Positions 17,303 to 26,817 of a DNA stretch of 64,000 nucleotides are shown one piece after another. The stretch's first letter is position 1. Each line of letters opens with the position of its first letter. The position numbers and the translations under genes are program-made. The notes under the pieces are model-generated. The model saw only the letters and a program-made list of their open reading frames with translations. It made no database searches and was not told the DNA's origin. Source of the stretch: Microseira sp041929235 (GTDB taxonomy: Bacteria; Cyanobacteriota; Cyanobacteriia; Cyanobacteriales; Aerosakkonemataceae); the NCBI RefSeq assembly GCF_041929235.1, contig NZ_JBHFNP010000279.1, positions 3,624 to 67,623 of the forward strand, read 5' to 3'.

Positions 17303-17686
17303 TTACCCATCCAAACTTTTTGTCACCCACTCCCAAATTTGGTGTAGGGGATTTTGCCGATCTTGCCTGCCCTCTGGCGTTGTTAAGGTAACACCCAAGA
17401 AAATTGCACTACCTACAAGGACGATCGCCGCGATGGGTCCACCAAAGCGGAAATCGCGGCGCATTCGAGCTAGAGGGCGACTCTGACGCCGCAGCATCTG
17501 GCTGTTGGGACGGCGTTTAAGCGGTACGGGATCGCGGACGTAATGACCGCTTTGACTCACTACAAAACGTTGCTCGCAATAGGGGCAAGTATAAAGTCCA
17601 CTGCCCGATCTGCCCAGCTTCATGGGTCTGGAACGATGGCAAATCGGGCAAACAGCGGAACGTCCATCAAATGTGTGAGCACTCAT
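17303..17686 (-). CDS. Zinc-ribbon protein with a single membrane span
   Basis: 127 residues. Two CxxC pairs (CPIC at about 14-17 and CPYC at about 34-37) make a zinc ribbon; a basic, Arg-rich stretch (about 52-78) and one hydrophobic helix (about 84-103, GPIAAIVLVGSAIFLGVTL) follow. Topology suggests a cytoplasmic zinc knuckle tethered to the membrane. Function unknown. The stop is beside an ATTACCAATTACCC-type repeat at 17262-17308. Confidence 0.65.
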   Translation of the reverse strand: MSAHTFDGRSAVCPICHRSRPMKLGRSGSGLYTCPYCEQRFVVSQSGHYVRDPVPLKRRPNSQMLRRQSRPLARMRRDFRFGGPIAAIVLVGSAIFLGVTLTTPEGRQDRQNPLHQIWEWVTKSLDG

Positions 17687-18116
17687 CAGAATTTCCTAAT
17701 TTCCCCACCGGATGTGATTATTTTTAAGCGTTGAGCTGCTGACAGTGTGTTGATGCCAAGCGCCTCGATCCGAGTTTTTCCTGGTGATAGCTTGCGCCAC
17801 CTGTAGTGACTTTTAGCAAGGCGCATCTCCACCCAACCCATCCTTGGTTTGAAGTGGTATCCAAACGCCGACGCCAGATCAACATTTTTAGCATTCGATA
17901 CGGAATTATGAACCCTAAGATGTTTAAGCGCATTGCCCCAAAAGTTTTGTTACGAGTAGTAACAGACGGATTGATTCAACCATCTTCTTCCCTAGTCTAC
18001 CCTTGTTGACTTGCCTTGCTGCAACCCCAGTGGGGTTCTTTATCTATACAATCAAATTGAGAAGCCAGTCACAAAATTTAAGCTTTCTCTAAGTACTAGA
18101 TATAGTCGTCTCTATA
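17687..18116. other. 430-bp intergenic region with one hairpin
   Basis: No convincing gene. A GC hairpin AACCCCAGTGGGGTT followed by CTTT lies at 18023-18040 and could terminate a plus-strand transcript. Short open frames on both strands lack family resemblance. The ClC promoter presumably lies in the last 80 bp. Confidence 0.4.
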
Positions 18117-20057
18117 ATGTCATACCTACCTCCCGCTGCGGCCTCGCTGTCTGAATCGACAGCACTCAGAACGGGCACTTCTTGTCGCGTGCCTACTTCT
18201 ACATCCAGACTCACCCGCCTACTTAACCATCTCCAGCCTTCCCCAGAAACAATGGTATTGATTTTGGCGGTGCTGATTGGAGGTGGAACGGGGATGGGTG
18301 TGGTCACGTTTCACTATTTGATCGAGCGGATCCACAGTTTGATGTTAGAAGATCTGATGGGTCACATCTCGGTTTGGGGTTCCTGGAGTTTAGCCTGCGT
18401 TCCCACTATCGGCGGATTGCTCATCGGACTAATGCGCTGGCGCTTGCAAGACTTTGGGCCGAGCATTTCTACTTTAATCGCCGCCACTGAGGACGCAAAA
18501 CTTGCTTTGTCGCGGGAACTCAGACCCGTTACGAAGATGGTGGCAGCTGCGATTTCTCTCGGAACTGGCGCTTCTTTGGGGCCAGAAGGTCCTTCTGTGG
18601 AAATCGGCGCCAATTTTGGCATGTTAGTGGGTCAAGTGCTGCAAGTGTCCCGCGAACGCCACCGCCTGCTGTTGGGTGCTGGGGCGGCAGCTGGTTTGGC
18701 AGCTGGTTTTAACGCCCCTATTGCGGGCGTTTTTTTTGCCCTGGAGTTGGTTTTGGGCACAACTTTTGCCACTTCAGCCGTGAGCGTGGTGCTGCTAGCT
18801 GCCGTTGTAGCGGCGTTGGTTGCCCAAATTGGATTGGGTGCCCAACCTGCTTTTAGTTTGCCTGCCTATGACGTTCGCAGCCCTCTAGAATTGCCTCTTT
18901 ATATGGTATTGGGTTTGCTCGCCAGTCTGGTATCTCTCACCTATACCCAAGCAATTCAACTGGCGCAACGCTGCTTTCGCGGTCAGGTAGCAGGGTTTGG
19001 CTGGTTGGGTCGTATTCCACGATACATTCATCCTGTAATTGGGGGACTCGGCGTCGGGTTGGTGGGTTTGCAGTTGCCCCAAATTCTCGGCATCGGTTAC
19101 GAAACCGTTGGCGCGATGCTGCAAGATGTGAAATTTTCCCTCCAGTTGTTGCTGCTTTTGCTAGTCGTCAAGTTAGTGATGACCGCGTTTAGTTTGGGCA
19201 GCGGATTGGTGGGGGGTGTGTTTGCTCCCGCGATGTTTTTGGGTGCTTCTTTGGGGGCAGCTTATGGAAAAATTTTGCCCTTATTGCTGCCTGGGTTAAG
19301 CCTACATATTGCCGCCCCACCCGCTTATGCCATGGTGGGAATGGCGGCGGTTTTGGCTGCTAGCGTCCGCGCTCCTTTAACGGCTATTTTGTTATTGTTC
19401 GAGATGACGCGGGACTATCGCATTGTTTTGCCTTTGATGGCGGCTGTGGGTTTAAGCGTGTGGCTGGTGGATACCATTAAGTCAAAGTCAACGGTAAATA
19501 AGGGCTTAAATCTGCAACAAATGGGCGTGAATGTGGAGAAAGACCAGAATCTGGAACTTCTAAAACAAATTCCAGTTTCGGCGGCGATGCTTAAACCTCG
19601 CCTGATGCTATCTAGCAGTTGCAGCGTCTTAGAAGCCGGTTTGGCGATGACGAACGAGCGCTGTCACACTGCTTTAGCAATCGATGATGATTTAAAACTA
19701 ATTGGTCTGGTCACGCTTCAGGATATCGATCGCGCGATCGCTGCTTCCGAATCCGATGCTTCTACAATCAATTTAGTCGATTTAACCCTCGCTGCGATCT
19801 GCACCAAGGATCTCCTCTATGCCTATGCAGATGAGCCGGTTGCTGATGCTTTAGACCGCATGGCAGCGCGAGGTTTGCATCAGCTTCCCGTGGTTGAACG
19901 CGACAACCTCAAACGGATTTTAGGCTTACTCGAAAAAGAAGGAATTACCCTGGCATGCGACGTTGCCGTTACTACTCGAGCAATTAACCGCTACCTCTCC
20001 CCTCCTGCACGAACTACCCAGGAGTTGCCTTTACCCAAACTCACCCAAACTGCCTGA
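18117..20057 (+). CDS. ClC-family chloride channel/transporter with two C-terminal CBS domains
   Basis: 646 residues. The membrane domain (about 45-450) contains the selectivity-filter motifs: GPSIS (about 114-118), GPEGPSVEIG with gating Glu157, and GGVFAPAMFLGASLGA. The position matching the internal proton glutamate of E. coli ClC (E203) appears to be Leu211 (ALELVL), so coupling to protons may be absent or different. Two CBS domains (about 485-540 and 555-620) probably bind adenine nucleotides and regulate gating. Neighbours give no functional clue. Confidence 0.93.
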   Translation: MSYLPPAAASLSESTALRTGTSCRVPTSTSRLTRLLNHLQPSPETMVLILAVLIGGGTGMGVVTFHYLIERIHSLMLEDLMGHISVWGSWSLACVPTIGGLLIGLMRWRLQDFGPSISTLIAATEDAKLALSRELRPVTKMVAAAISLGTGASLGPEGPSVEIGANFGMLVGQVLQVSRERHRLLLGAGAAAGLAAGFNAPIAGVFFALELVLGTTFATSAVSVVLLAAVVAALVAQIGLGAQPAFSLPAYDVRSPLELPLYMVLGLLASLVSLTYTQAIQLAQRCFRGQVAGFGWLGRIPRYIHPVIGGLGVGLVGLQLPQILGIGYETVGAMLQDVKFSLQLLLLLLVVKLVMTAFSLGSGLVGGVFAPAMFLGASLGAAYGKILPLLLPGLSLHIAAPPAYAMVGMAAVLAASVRAPLTAILLLFEMTRDYRIVLPLMAAVGLSVWLVDTIKSKSTVNKGLNLQQMGVNVEKDQNLELLKQIPVSAAMLKPRLMLSSSCSVLEAGLAMTNERCHTALAIDDDLKLIGLVTLQDIDRAIAASESDASTINLVDLTLAAICTKDLLYAYADEPVADALDRMAARGLHQLPVVERDNLKRILGLLEKEGITLACDVAVTTRAINRYLSPPARTTQELPLPKLTQTA

Positions 20058-20094
20058 ACCTTTCAGGTATCCCTTGACCAAGTTATTAGTTTTT

Positions 20095-20122
20095 TGTAGG
20101 GTGGGCGAATGCTCACCCTACA
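20095..20122 (+). terminator. Hairpin terminator after the ClC gene
   Basis: TTGTAGGGTG...CACCCTACAA, a 10-bp inverted repeat with a GGCGAATGCT loop, 38 bp after the ClC stop. T-rich sequence follows on both strands, so it may work in both directions. The sequence also resembles a common cyanobacterial intergenic repeat. Confidence 0.55.
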
Positions 20123-20258
20123 ACTTTTAGGGGAATTTGTCTTTGCTTGGGCATAGATAAGCAAACTATTCCCTTGCTGTACGCCTTGCCACACGGTATT
20201 TGGCGCTTAGGTCTTGAAGGTTGCGGTTGCTCTGGGCGAGATCGTAGCGGTGTAGTCT

Positions 20259-20657
20259 TTATTCCTCGTCTAGTTCGATCTCGTCTCCACCGATTTGTTT
20301 GAGACGAATGTGCTTGCGTCCCAAGGAAATTTCAAACTCATCTCCTGGTTTCAGCCCCATCTGTTTGGTGTAAGCCGAACCAATCAATAAGTTGCCGTTG
20401 GACTGGACGCTGATTCGATAACTTGCACTGCGTCCGCCGCGACCATTACCGCCTTGTTTGCTGTCTAACTGAATCCCCTCGGCATCAATCAGGGCATTCA
20501 AGAATTTCATCATGTTTACCCGCTCTACACCGTTTTTAGTCACGGTGTAGTAGCCGCAGGCTTTGGCTTTTTCCTCTTTGCTGAGATTTTCTAGCTCTTT
20601 GACTTTTCTCAGGAGAGCTTCCCCTTCTAGGGTTTCGATCTTTTGTGTTTTTGGCAT
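20259..20657 (-). CDS. cyAbrB-type transcriptional regulator
   Basis: 132 residues. It has the cyanobacterial AbrB layout: an N-terminal helical region (GEALLRKVKELENLSKEEKA) followed by CGYYTVTKNGVERVNMMKF and, unlike Bacillus AbrB, a C-terminal SpoVT/AbrB DNA-binding strand region (about 85-125, GSAYTKQMGLKPGDEFEI). cyAbrB proteins bind DNA broadly and tune carbon/nitrogen balance and other genes in cyanobacteria. I cannot assign the paralogue group (cyAbrB1 or 2) securely. Confidence 0.9.
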   Translation of the reverse strand: MPKTQKIETLEGEALLRKVKELENLSKEEKAKACGYYTVTKNGVERVNMMKFLNALIDAEGIQLDSKQGGNGRGGRSASYRISVQSNGNLLIGSAYTKQMGLKPGDEFEISLGRKHIRLKQIGGDEIELDEE

Positions 20658-21005
20658 TAACTTCTCTCTACAACAAATCCATCAAGTAATTTATAGTATC
20701 TTACTTTAGCTGAAATTCACACTGGTTGATATGAAGCTTTAGCTTTATATCAGCTTACACCCCTATGTTAGCCCTCGAAGGTAAAGTTCTTTAAAGATTG
20801 ACTGGGGTCTGTTTAGTAGCATCTTTGTTGAATTAGGGTGAGGGAGGAGCGAGAGCGAGAGGGAAAATACTCGCGCCCAGTTCCTGGCAGATTGGTATGA
20901 CCATCGCTGAAGCTGATGCTGGGCAACAGAAAGCCGTTTGTGAAGGAAACGATCCTCAACTTGGTGGATGATAGACAAAGGAAGGTTTTGGTTACCGTAG
21001 CTCGA

Positions 21006-21449
21006 ATGAAACTGACAACGAGGGCGCACTATAGTGTAAAGGCACTACTAGATTTGAGTTTACAGCCGGGATATGGCCCGACTTCTGTAAAAGCGATCGC
21101 TCGTCGCCAAGATATCCCCGCTCCCTATCTGGAAAAATTACTGATCGAGATGCGTCGCGCTGGGTTAGTTAACTCGGTTCGCGGCGCCCTGGGAGGATAT
21201 CAATTAGCTCGTCAACCTGGCAAAATCTCTTTAGGACAAATTTTAGAAGCGGTGGGAGAAACGATCGAACCCCTACCTCACCACACTGCGGATGCAAAAG
21301 CAACTGAAGATTGGGTAACGCTGACCCTGTGGCGACAGTTGCACCAAAAGCTAAAAGATGCTCTCTATAGTATTTCCCTAGAAGATCTTTACTACGATGC
21401 CCGCAGTTGGCAAGCTGCTTGTGGGGAAGAAACAAGTTTTGTTGTTTAG
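21006..21449 (+). CDS. Rrf2-family transcriptional regulator lacking cluster cysteines
   Basis: 147 residues from the ATG at 21006; the open frame reaches back to 20916 but the family N-terminus is MKLTTRAHYSVKALLDLS. The winged helix shows VKAIARRQDIPAPYLEKLL and VRGALGGYQLAR, the classic Rrf2 recognition region. The three clustered cysteines that bind Fe-S in IscR/NsrR are missing: the only Cys is near the C-terminus. It may sense something else, like CymR. cobD starts 31 bp later on the same strand. Confidence 0.88.
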   Translation: MKLTTRAHYSVKALLDLSLQPGYGPTSVKAIARRQDIPAPYLEKLLIEMRRAGLVNSVRGALGGYQLARQPGKISLGQILEAVGETIEPLPHHTADAKATEDWVTLTLWRQLHQKLKDALYSISLEDLYYDARSWQAACGEETSFVV

Positions 21450-21479
21450 CAATCGCTAATCGGTAATGGGTTATGGGTT

Positions 21480-22484
21480 ATGGTTAGTGGGAATTACCTG
21501 GTTCTAGCGATCGCTGCCAGTCTAGATTACCTGATTGGCGATCCTTGGGGATGGCCTCATCCAGTGCGAGGGATGGGATGGATAATATATCAGTTTGTTC
21601 GAGGCATTGTAAATGATCCGGTGGCAAGAGAAGAGGCTTATTTTACCAAAACAAGGATAATAACTCACCGAATCAGGGGCATCGTTTTAGCAATTGTACT
21701 GGTAATGGGTAGCGGCGGCTTGGGTTGGATAATTGTTCAAGCTGCTAGATTTATACATCCTTTATTGGGTGTGGCTCTCGAAAGCATAATATTGGCAAGC
21801 TGTTTTGCAGCGAGGAGTTTGAGAGATGCTGCGGATGATGTTTTACAACCCCTGACTCAAGGAGATCTAGCGAAAGCACGTAAGACTTTAAGTAATTATG
21901 TCGGTCGCGATACAGAAAATTTATCTTCATCAGAAATTTTACGGGCAGTGTTGGAGACGGTGACGGAAAATGCGACCGATGGAGTAATGGCACCGCTATT
22001 TTATGCGCTCGCTGGCTGTTTTATCCCCATGGTGGGTGCTGCACCCCTTGCTTTGGCTTATAAAGCTGCCAGTACCCTCGATTCAATGGTGGGTTATAGC
22101 GATGCACCTTATACATATATAGGATGGTTTAGCGCCAAAATGGAGGACGTTTTAACTTGGCTTCCTTGTCGGTTAACGGTATTGACTTTAGCGCTTTTAT
22201 CGGGTAAGCCTGGTTATGTTTTGCAAGTATGTCGGCGAGATGCAACTGCCGATCCGAGTCCGAATTCGGGTTGGAGTGAATGCGCTTATGCTGCTGTATT
22301 GGGCGTGCAGGTGGGAGGGATAAATTTCTATCGGGGAGTGGCGAAGCACAAACCGCTTTTGGCAGAAGCTATTCATCCGATTACGTCAGAACGAATACAG
22401 CAGGCGACTCGCTTGACGAGGAATTGCTTTTTGATTTGGTTAGGGCTCGCGCAAACCGCGCTCATCTTGCTTGCTTGGCTTTAA
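21480..22484 (+). CDS. cobD: Adenosylcobinamide-phosphate synthase
   Basis: 334 residues with several membrane spans. CobD/CbiB joins aminopropanol (phosphate) to cobyric acid in late cobamide synthesis. Family landmarks include LDYLIGDPWGWPHPVRGMG near the start, LSNYVGRDTENL, SVTENATDG-like VTENATDGVMAPLFY, YKAASTLDSMVGY and the C-terminal GVQVGG. The start codon lies inside a GGTTATGG-type repeat, with GGGTTATGG overlapping copies; the chosen ATG gives the normal N-terminus. Cyanobacteria usually make pseudocobalamin. Confidence 0.93.
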   Translation: MVSGNYLVLAIAASLDYLIGDPWGWPHPVRGMGWIIYQFVRGIVNDPVAREEAYFTKTRIITHRIRGIVLAIVLVMGSGGLGWIIVQAARFIHPLLGVALESIILASCFAARSLRDAADDVLQPLTQGDLAKARKTLSNYVGRDTENLSSSEILRAVLETVTENATDGVMAPLFYALAGCFIPMVGAAPLALAYKAASTLDSMVGYSDAPYTYIGWFSAKMEDVLTWLPCRLTVLTLALLSGKPGYVLQVCRRDATADPSPNSGWSECAYAAVLGVQVGGINFYRGVAKHKPLLAEAIHPITSERIQQATRLTRNCFLIWLGLAQTALILLAWL

Positions 22485-22514
22485 AATGAGATAGGATTTC
22501 CCAGGTTGAACCGC

Positions 22515-22889
22515 ATGGTGACGATAACATCCCAAGAAATTGCTCAGTATCGTTCGCAACTATCAGCTGATCCCGACGCCCTCAAAGCTTTGGATGTAAT
22601 TGAAGACTGCGAGGGAGATCTGGAAGATGCAGCGATCGCCTTGGCAATTGGTGCGGGACAACAACCAGACACATCCGATAATTGGTTAGCGCTTTTAGCC
22701 AAACGGTGTCGCGTTCCCATCTGCGAAAAAGATTTTAGGGAAGATTTATTAAATGGCAACTGTACAAAGGCAGTAGAATATCTGAGTTCGACGAAACTTT
22801 GCCCCGAACTGTTGGTAGCGCCAGTGGTAATCTACGCGATCAAGACAGGGGTGAATCAGTTTTGCGAACCTTTGGAATATAAGCTTTGA
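22515..22889 (+). CDS. Conserved-looking hypothetical protein, 124 residues
   Basis: The ATG at 22515 is preferred to a TTG nine bases earlier. The protein is helical and acidic at the start (SADPDALKALDVIEDCEGDLEDA) with four cysteines and no membrane segment. It follows cobD by 30 bp on the same strand, so co-transcription is likely. I believe similar proteins occur in other cyanobacteria but cannot name the family. Confidence 0.6.
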   Translation: MVTITSQEIAQYRSQLSADPDALKALDVIEDCEGDLEDAAIALAIGAGQQPDTSDNWLALLAKRCRVPICEKDFREDLLNGNCTKAVEYLSSTKLCPELLVAPVVIYAIKTGVNQFCEPLEYKL

Positions 22890-22895
22890 TGCTCA

Positions 22896-23114
22896 AGAAA
22901 CCGGGTTTCTCCGAAAAATATTCGGTTTGGCAACCAGAGATCCCAAGCAGAAACCCGGTTTCTCAGCTCCAGCAACCGGGTTTCTCGGAAAAATCTTCGG
23001 TTTGGCAACCAGAGATCCCAAGCAGAAACCCGGTTTCTCAGCTCCAGCAACCGGGTTTCTCGGAAAAATCTTCGGTTTGGCAACCAGAGATCCCAGCTTG
23101 AAACCCGGTTTCTC
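22896..23114. repeat. Three tandem 75-bp repeats built on the AGAAACCCGGTTTCT palindrome
   Basis: Units start at about 22899, 22974 and 23049 (period 75 bp), almost identical. Each carries CCGGGTTTCTCGGAAAAAT, TTCGGTTTGGCAACCAGAG and a closing GAAACCCGGTTTCTCAG, so each can fold into one long hairpin. Open frames on both strands here arise from the repeat. The array sits between convergent genes. Confidence 0.92.
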
Positions 23115-23118
23115 AGAA

Positions 23119-26100
23119 TCAACCCAAGAGCGTAATATTCGATGCTGTTGGTTCGGCATCAAGGCGGACAATATCGACAGCACTACCAGCAGCATTTGCT
23201 ACCGGATCGTAACCCAAATACCGATTTCCACCACTCGTGTAGAGGTAGAAAACTGGGTTGGCAGAACTACCTCGTTGTGTAGCTAATGCTGCATCTACCT
23301 CGCTAACATTAGCAAACGAAAGATTGGGAGCGAAAACGATCAGGTTATTGCCGCTAATGTCTGTACCGTTAGCATTCAGACTCGTAACGGTTACAGATGT
23401 GAGATTAGAAATATTGCCGAAGCTGGATCTGGCAAATTGCAGTTGGTCTTCATCAGGAGCAAAGCCTGCGATCGCATCTACAACACCTGGTGCTGGAACG
23501 TTCCCCCATGCAATAATATCAGCCCCGCCACCCGGAGTGATAATTTCAACAGTATTACTGTCTCCCCGAATGGTGTCCGCACTCGCGCTTCCATCAATGC
23601 GAGTTCCATTTGTCACCGTTGCACCAATTACAAAATCAAACGGATTTTCATCGGTGTCATCGTTATCAAACGACAAAACTCCTTCCAGATTCCCTGCCGC
23701 TGTAGTATTAACTTTTACCGTAAAAGTCAATTCTCCATTCGGTGGAATTGTAGAGGGAAAATCGCCTTCCAAACGGAAACCATTAGGCAGTTGTAAATTA
23801 CTCAAACTTACCGGGAATAAGGCGCTTGTATTTCTGAGCGTGAAGGTTCTAGATAAGTTTCCACCCAGCAAAATACTGCCGAAGTTCAGAGCTGTTGTAG
23901 TACCATCCACCGTGTCAGTAGTACCATCAAGGATTTCGATTTCCCCACTAGATGGCGTTGTGGATGATTGATTTACCGTAGCTTTGAGGATGAAATTAAA
24001 CGGATTTTCATCGCTATCACTCGTATTAAAAGAAATCGTTCCTTCCCGATTAGCTGGGGTGGTTGTATTGACATTAATCGTAAAAGAACCCGTTGCATTT
24101 GGTGCGATGGTTGCCGGAAATTGCCCTTGTAAACTAAACCCTTCTGGCAAGGTGAGATTGCTCAAAGTTAGTGGAGTGGTACTGGGATTTCTCACCGTGA
24201 AGGTTTTGCTTAAGTTTCCCCCCACATTCACGTTACCCAAGTCGAGGGGTGTCGAGTTCCCATCGGCGAGTGAGGTAGTACCATCAAGGATTTCGATTTC
24301 CCCACTAGATGGCGTTGTGGATGATTGATTTACCGTAGCTTTGAGGATGAAGTTAAACGGATTTTCATCGCTATCATTGGTAATCAAAGAGAGATTACCT
24401 TGAAGATTACCTGCCTTGGTTGTATCGACTTTGAGGGTGAATGTTTGCGAACCATTAGGTGCGACAGTTCCAGGTACAGTTCCTACTAAACTGAAACCTT
24501 GTGGTAAAGTCCAACCACCCAAGTTGAGAATATCTGTGGTGCTGACATTTTTGATGGTAAAGGTTTTGGTTAAGTTAGCACCCACATTAACGGGGGCAAA
24601 AGTAATGCTTCCGGTATTATCAGTAATTTCCGTTGCCCCATCTAATACGCTAATCTCTGCTTTGCTGGATGAGGATGAACCGTCATTATCGATAATTGTG
24701 AGGACGGCAGTATTTTGCCCTCCAATTGTCGCTTTACCTGTAGCATCGGATAAAGTTAAAATGAGGGTTTCGTTATCTTCTGCAACCGGATCGTCGGCAA
24801 TGGGAATGTTGACAGTTTTGGGCGCAGTATCTCCATCACCCCAGTTAATGGTGATGATGCTGTTATCGTAATCTATGGCATCTCCTAAACCAGATGCGCC
24901 GCCGATTGCAGTACCGCCATTTAGTAGCACTTGGACGCCAATTGCACCGCTACTACCATCGGTGCGATTGATGTTTACGGAGGCGATCGCTTTCCCGTTT
25001 TCATCGACGGCAAAGTCGGGGTTGCTAAATTGAAGGGTTCCCGCTTTCGATGCTAGGGATGGAGTGGTACTACTATCTGCGATGGCAACAATTGCCGTCT
25101 TCGGCGGTGCAACCGTTGCGCCATTAAACGGAAAACCTAACGCTAAATTAAACGTTTCCTCGCCTTCTACTAACTCATCTTTGGCAATGGGAATCGTCAC
25201 GGTTTTGACGATTTCTCCCGGTGCAAAGTTAATCGGCAGCGGGTTGAATTTGTAGTCATCGGGTGCTTTGGCAGTGCCATCGCTGGCGAACAAGGTAGCA
25301 CTTACCGCTTGATTAATACCACCCGTGCGATTAATTGTTACGCCAACTTCACCACCGTCTTCAGTTGTACGATAAATCGGTTGGCTAAACGACAAGTAAT
25401 TATCGATGCGGATTGTAGAGTAGGTGAAATTAGCTTTGGTCAGATTGCTGAAATCAAATCCTTTTAGATTTACCAAATACTCGCCAGTGACTTTATCCTG
25501 AATCAGAGTATTGCCTGCATTTTCACCGCTACCTTGAATAATGTTGAGGTCTTCATAAGTGAGTCCGCCAGTTAAGGCAATTAAATCTAAACCCTGACCG
25601 AAATCTGCAATCAAGTCGGCATCGGTAATCGTAGAACCACCTGTAGATTTAAACCCATCTCTATCAGTGCGTCTGCCAATGACAAATACATCATCGCCGC
25701 TACCGCCACTGAGAGTATCTGCACCTAAATCTCCCCAGAGAACATCGTTATTTTTGTCGCCAAAAAGTTGGTCGTTATCTTGACCGCCGAATAGAGTATC
25801 GTCGTTTTGACCTGCATAAAGAATGTCTCTGCCTTCGTTACCATGAACGATATCTGATTGTTGATTACCAAATAGCCGATCATCGCCTTTTAAACCATAA
25901 ACAGTGTCGTTTCCTAGTTCGCCGTAAACAACATCGGTACCATATCCGCCAAATTCTGCTTCTGGTCCAGTACCGCCATATAATTGATCCTCGCCATCAC
26001 CGCCAAAAACCGTGTCGTTGCCTAAATCGCCAAAAATTGTATCGTTGCCTGCATCGCCCGCAACAATGTCATCTTCCTGACCGCCACGCAGCATATCATC

Positions 26101-26547
26101 GCCGCTATCGCCACTTATTAAATCTTTGCCTTGGTTACCCTGAAGGTAATCCGATTGTTCGTTGCCAAATAACAGGTCATCGCCACCCAAACCATAAAGC
26201 GTATCTTTTCCTATTTCGCCAAACAAAACATCCCTGCCACTACCACCAAAGTTTCCTTCTGGTCCAGTACCGCCAAATAATATGTCATCATCGGCGTTAC
26301 CAAAGGCGGTATCGTCACCTAGATTGCCAAAAATCGTATCGTTGCCTTTTTTACCAACAAAAACCTCATCGTTTTGACTGCCAGTCAAGCTATCAGGGTT
26401 TTCTGTTCCAATAATTGCATTGTTACTGTTGATGCTCATTGCTTGTTGGCTCAACAATGGGTCATTCTTTAAAAGTTCAAAAATTCTATTCTCCAGATTT
26501 AAATTCATTAAAGAACCGTTCTTATCGGTTGCTTGAAAAGCAGCCAT
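23119..26547 (-). CDS. Large RTX / Calx-beta / choice-of-anchor-D repeat protein, probably secreted by a type I system
   Basis: About 1142 residues from the ATG at 26547 (GGAG just upstream; the TTG at 26559 overlaps that site). Order: a short N-terminal segment; about 20 RTX calcium-binding nonapeptides of the GGxGxDxxx type (about 45-290, e.g. GGSGDDVFVIG); two Calx-beta domains (about 370-625); three choice-of-anchor-D domains (about 630-1010) each ending DENPF(N/D)F; and a C-terminal beta-rich domain (about 1015-1142) similar to the tails of cyanobacterial RTX proteins. There is no signal peptide, as expected for type I export. Two anchor-D repeats are almost identical in DNA (23908-24010 and 24269-24370). 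Probably a surface or extracellular matrix protein. Confidence 0.85.
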   Translation of the reverse strand: MAAFQATDKNGSLMNLNLENRIFELLKNDPLLSQQAMSINSNNAIIGTENPDSLTGSQNDEVFVGKKGNDTIFGNLGDDTAFGNADDDILFGGTGPEGNFGGSGRDVLFGEIGKDTLYGLGGDDLLFGNEQSDYLQGNQGKDLISGDSGDDMLRGGQEDDIVAGDAGNDTIFGDLGNDTVFGGDGEDQLYGGTGPEAEFGGYGTDVVYGELGNDTVYGLKGDDRLFGNQQSDIVHGNEGRDILYAGQNDDTLFGGQDNDQLFGDKNNDVLWGDLGADTLSGGSGDDVFVIGRRTDRDGFKSTGGSTITDADLIADFGQGLDLIALTGGLTYEDLNIIQGSGENAGNTLIQDKVTGEYLVNLKGFDFSNLTKANFTYSTIRIDNYLSFSQPIYRTTEDGGEVGVTINRTGGINQAVSATLFASDGTAKAPDDYKFNPLPINFAPGEIVKTVTIPIAKDELVEGEETFNLALGFPFNGATVAPPKTAIVAIADSSTTPSLASKAGTLQFSNPDFAVDENGKAIASVNINRTDGSSGAIGVQVLLNGGTAIGGASGLGDAIDYDNSIITINWGDGDTAPKTVNIPIADDPVAEDNETLILTLSDATGKATIGGQNTAVLTIIDNDGSSSSSKAEISVLDGATEITDNTGSITFAPVNVGANLTKTFTIKNVSTTDILNLGGWTLPQGFSLVGTVPGTVAPNGSQTFTLKVDTTKAGNLQGNLSLITNDSDENPFNFILKATVNQSSTTPSSGEIEILDGTTSLADGNSTPLDLGNVNVGGNLSKTFTVRNPSTTPLTLSNLTLPEGFSLQGQFPATIAPNATGSFTINVNTTTPANREGTISFNTSDSDENPFNFILKATVNQSSTTPSSGEIEILDGTTDTVDGTTTALNFGSILLGGNLSRTFTLRNTSALFPVSLSNLQLPNGFRLEGDFPSTIPPNGELTFTVKVNTTAAGNLEGVLSFDNDDTDENPFDFVIGATVTNGTRIDGSASADTIRGDSNTVEIITPGGGADIIAWGNVPAPGVVDAIAGFAPDEDQLQFARSSFGNISNLTSVTVTSLNANGTDISGNNLIVFAPNLSFANVSEVDAALATQRGSSANPVFYLYTSGGNRYLGYDPVANAAGSAVDIVRLDAEPTASNITLLG

Positions 26548-26817
26548 TTTTGACTCCAATTTGGTAGATACACAGTGTTTAGCCTACCGAAGGCTTGGAG
26601 TGTTTACTTCATCATTTGTACAGATATTTGGTGCGCCTATAATCGTCAAGTTTATTTTTGCTTCTCTCTAAATGCAGGTTGAGTATCTACCTCAAGAAAT
26701 AACATACAAATTTTATTAAAAAATAATATAACGGCTAGGGTTGCTTTATTATTTAGGTTTGACGACAAATAAAATTGATAAAATTAAAACATCTCAGTTC
26801 GATTTTTGATACTCTTG

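Noticed and set aside
20763..21029. Minus-strand frame of 88 codons upstream of the Rrf2 gene
   Set aside because: Low-complexity Ser/Leu-rich translation overlapping the Rrf2 start, without a ribosome-binding site.
22856..23195. Several open frames on both strands over the 75-bp repeats
   Set aside because: Their repetitive peptides come from the tandem repeat, and frames on both strands are open because the unit length is a multiple of three.
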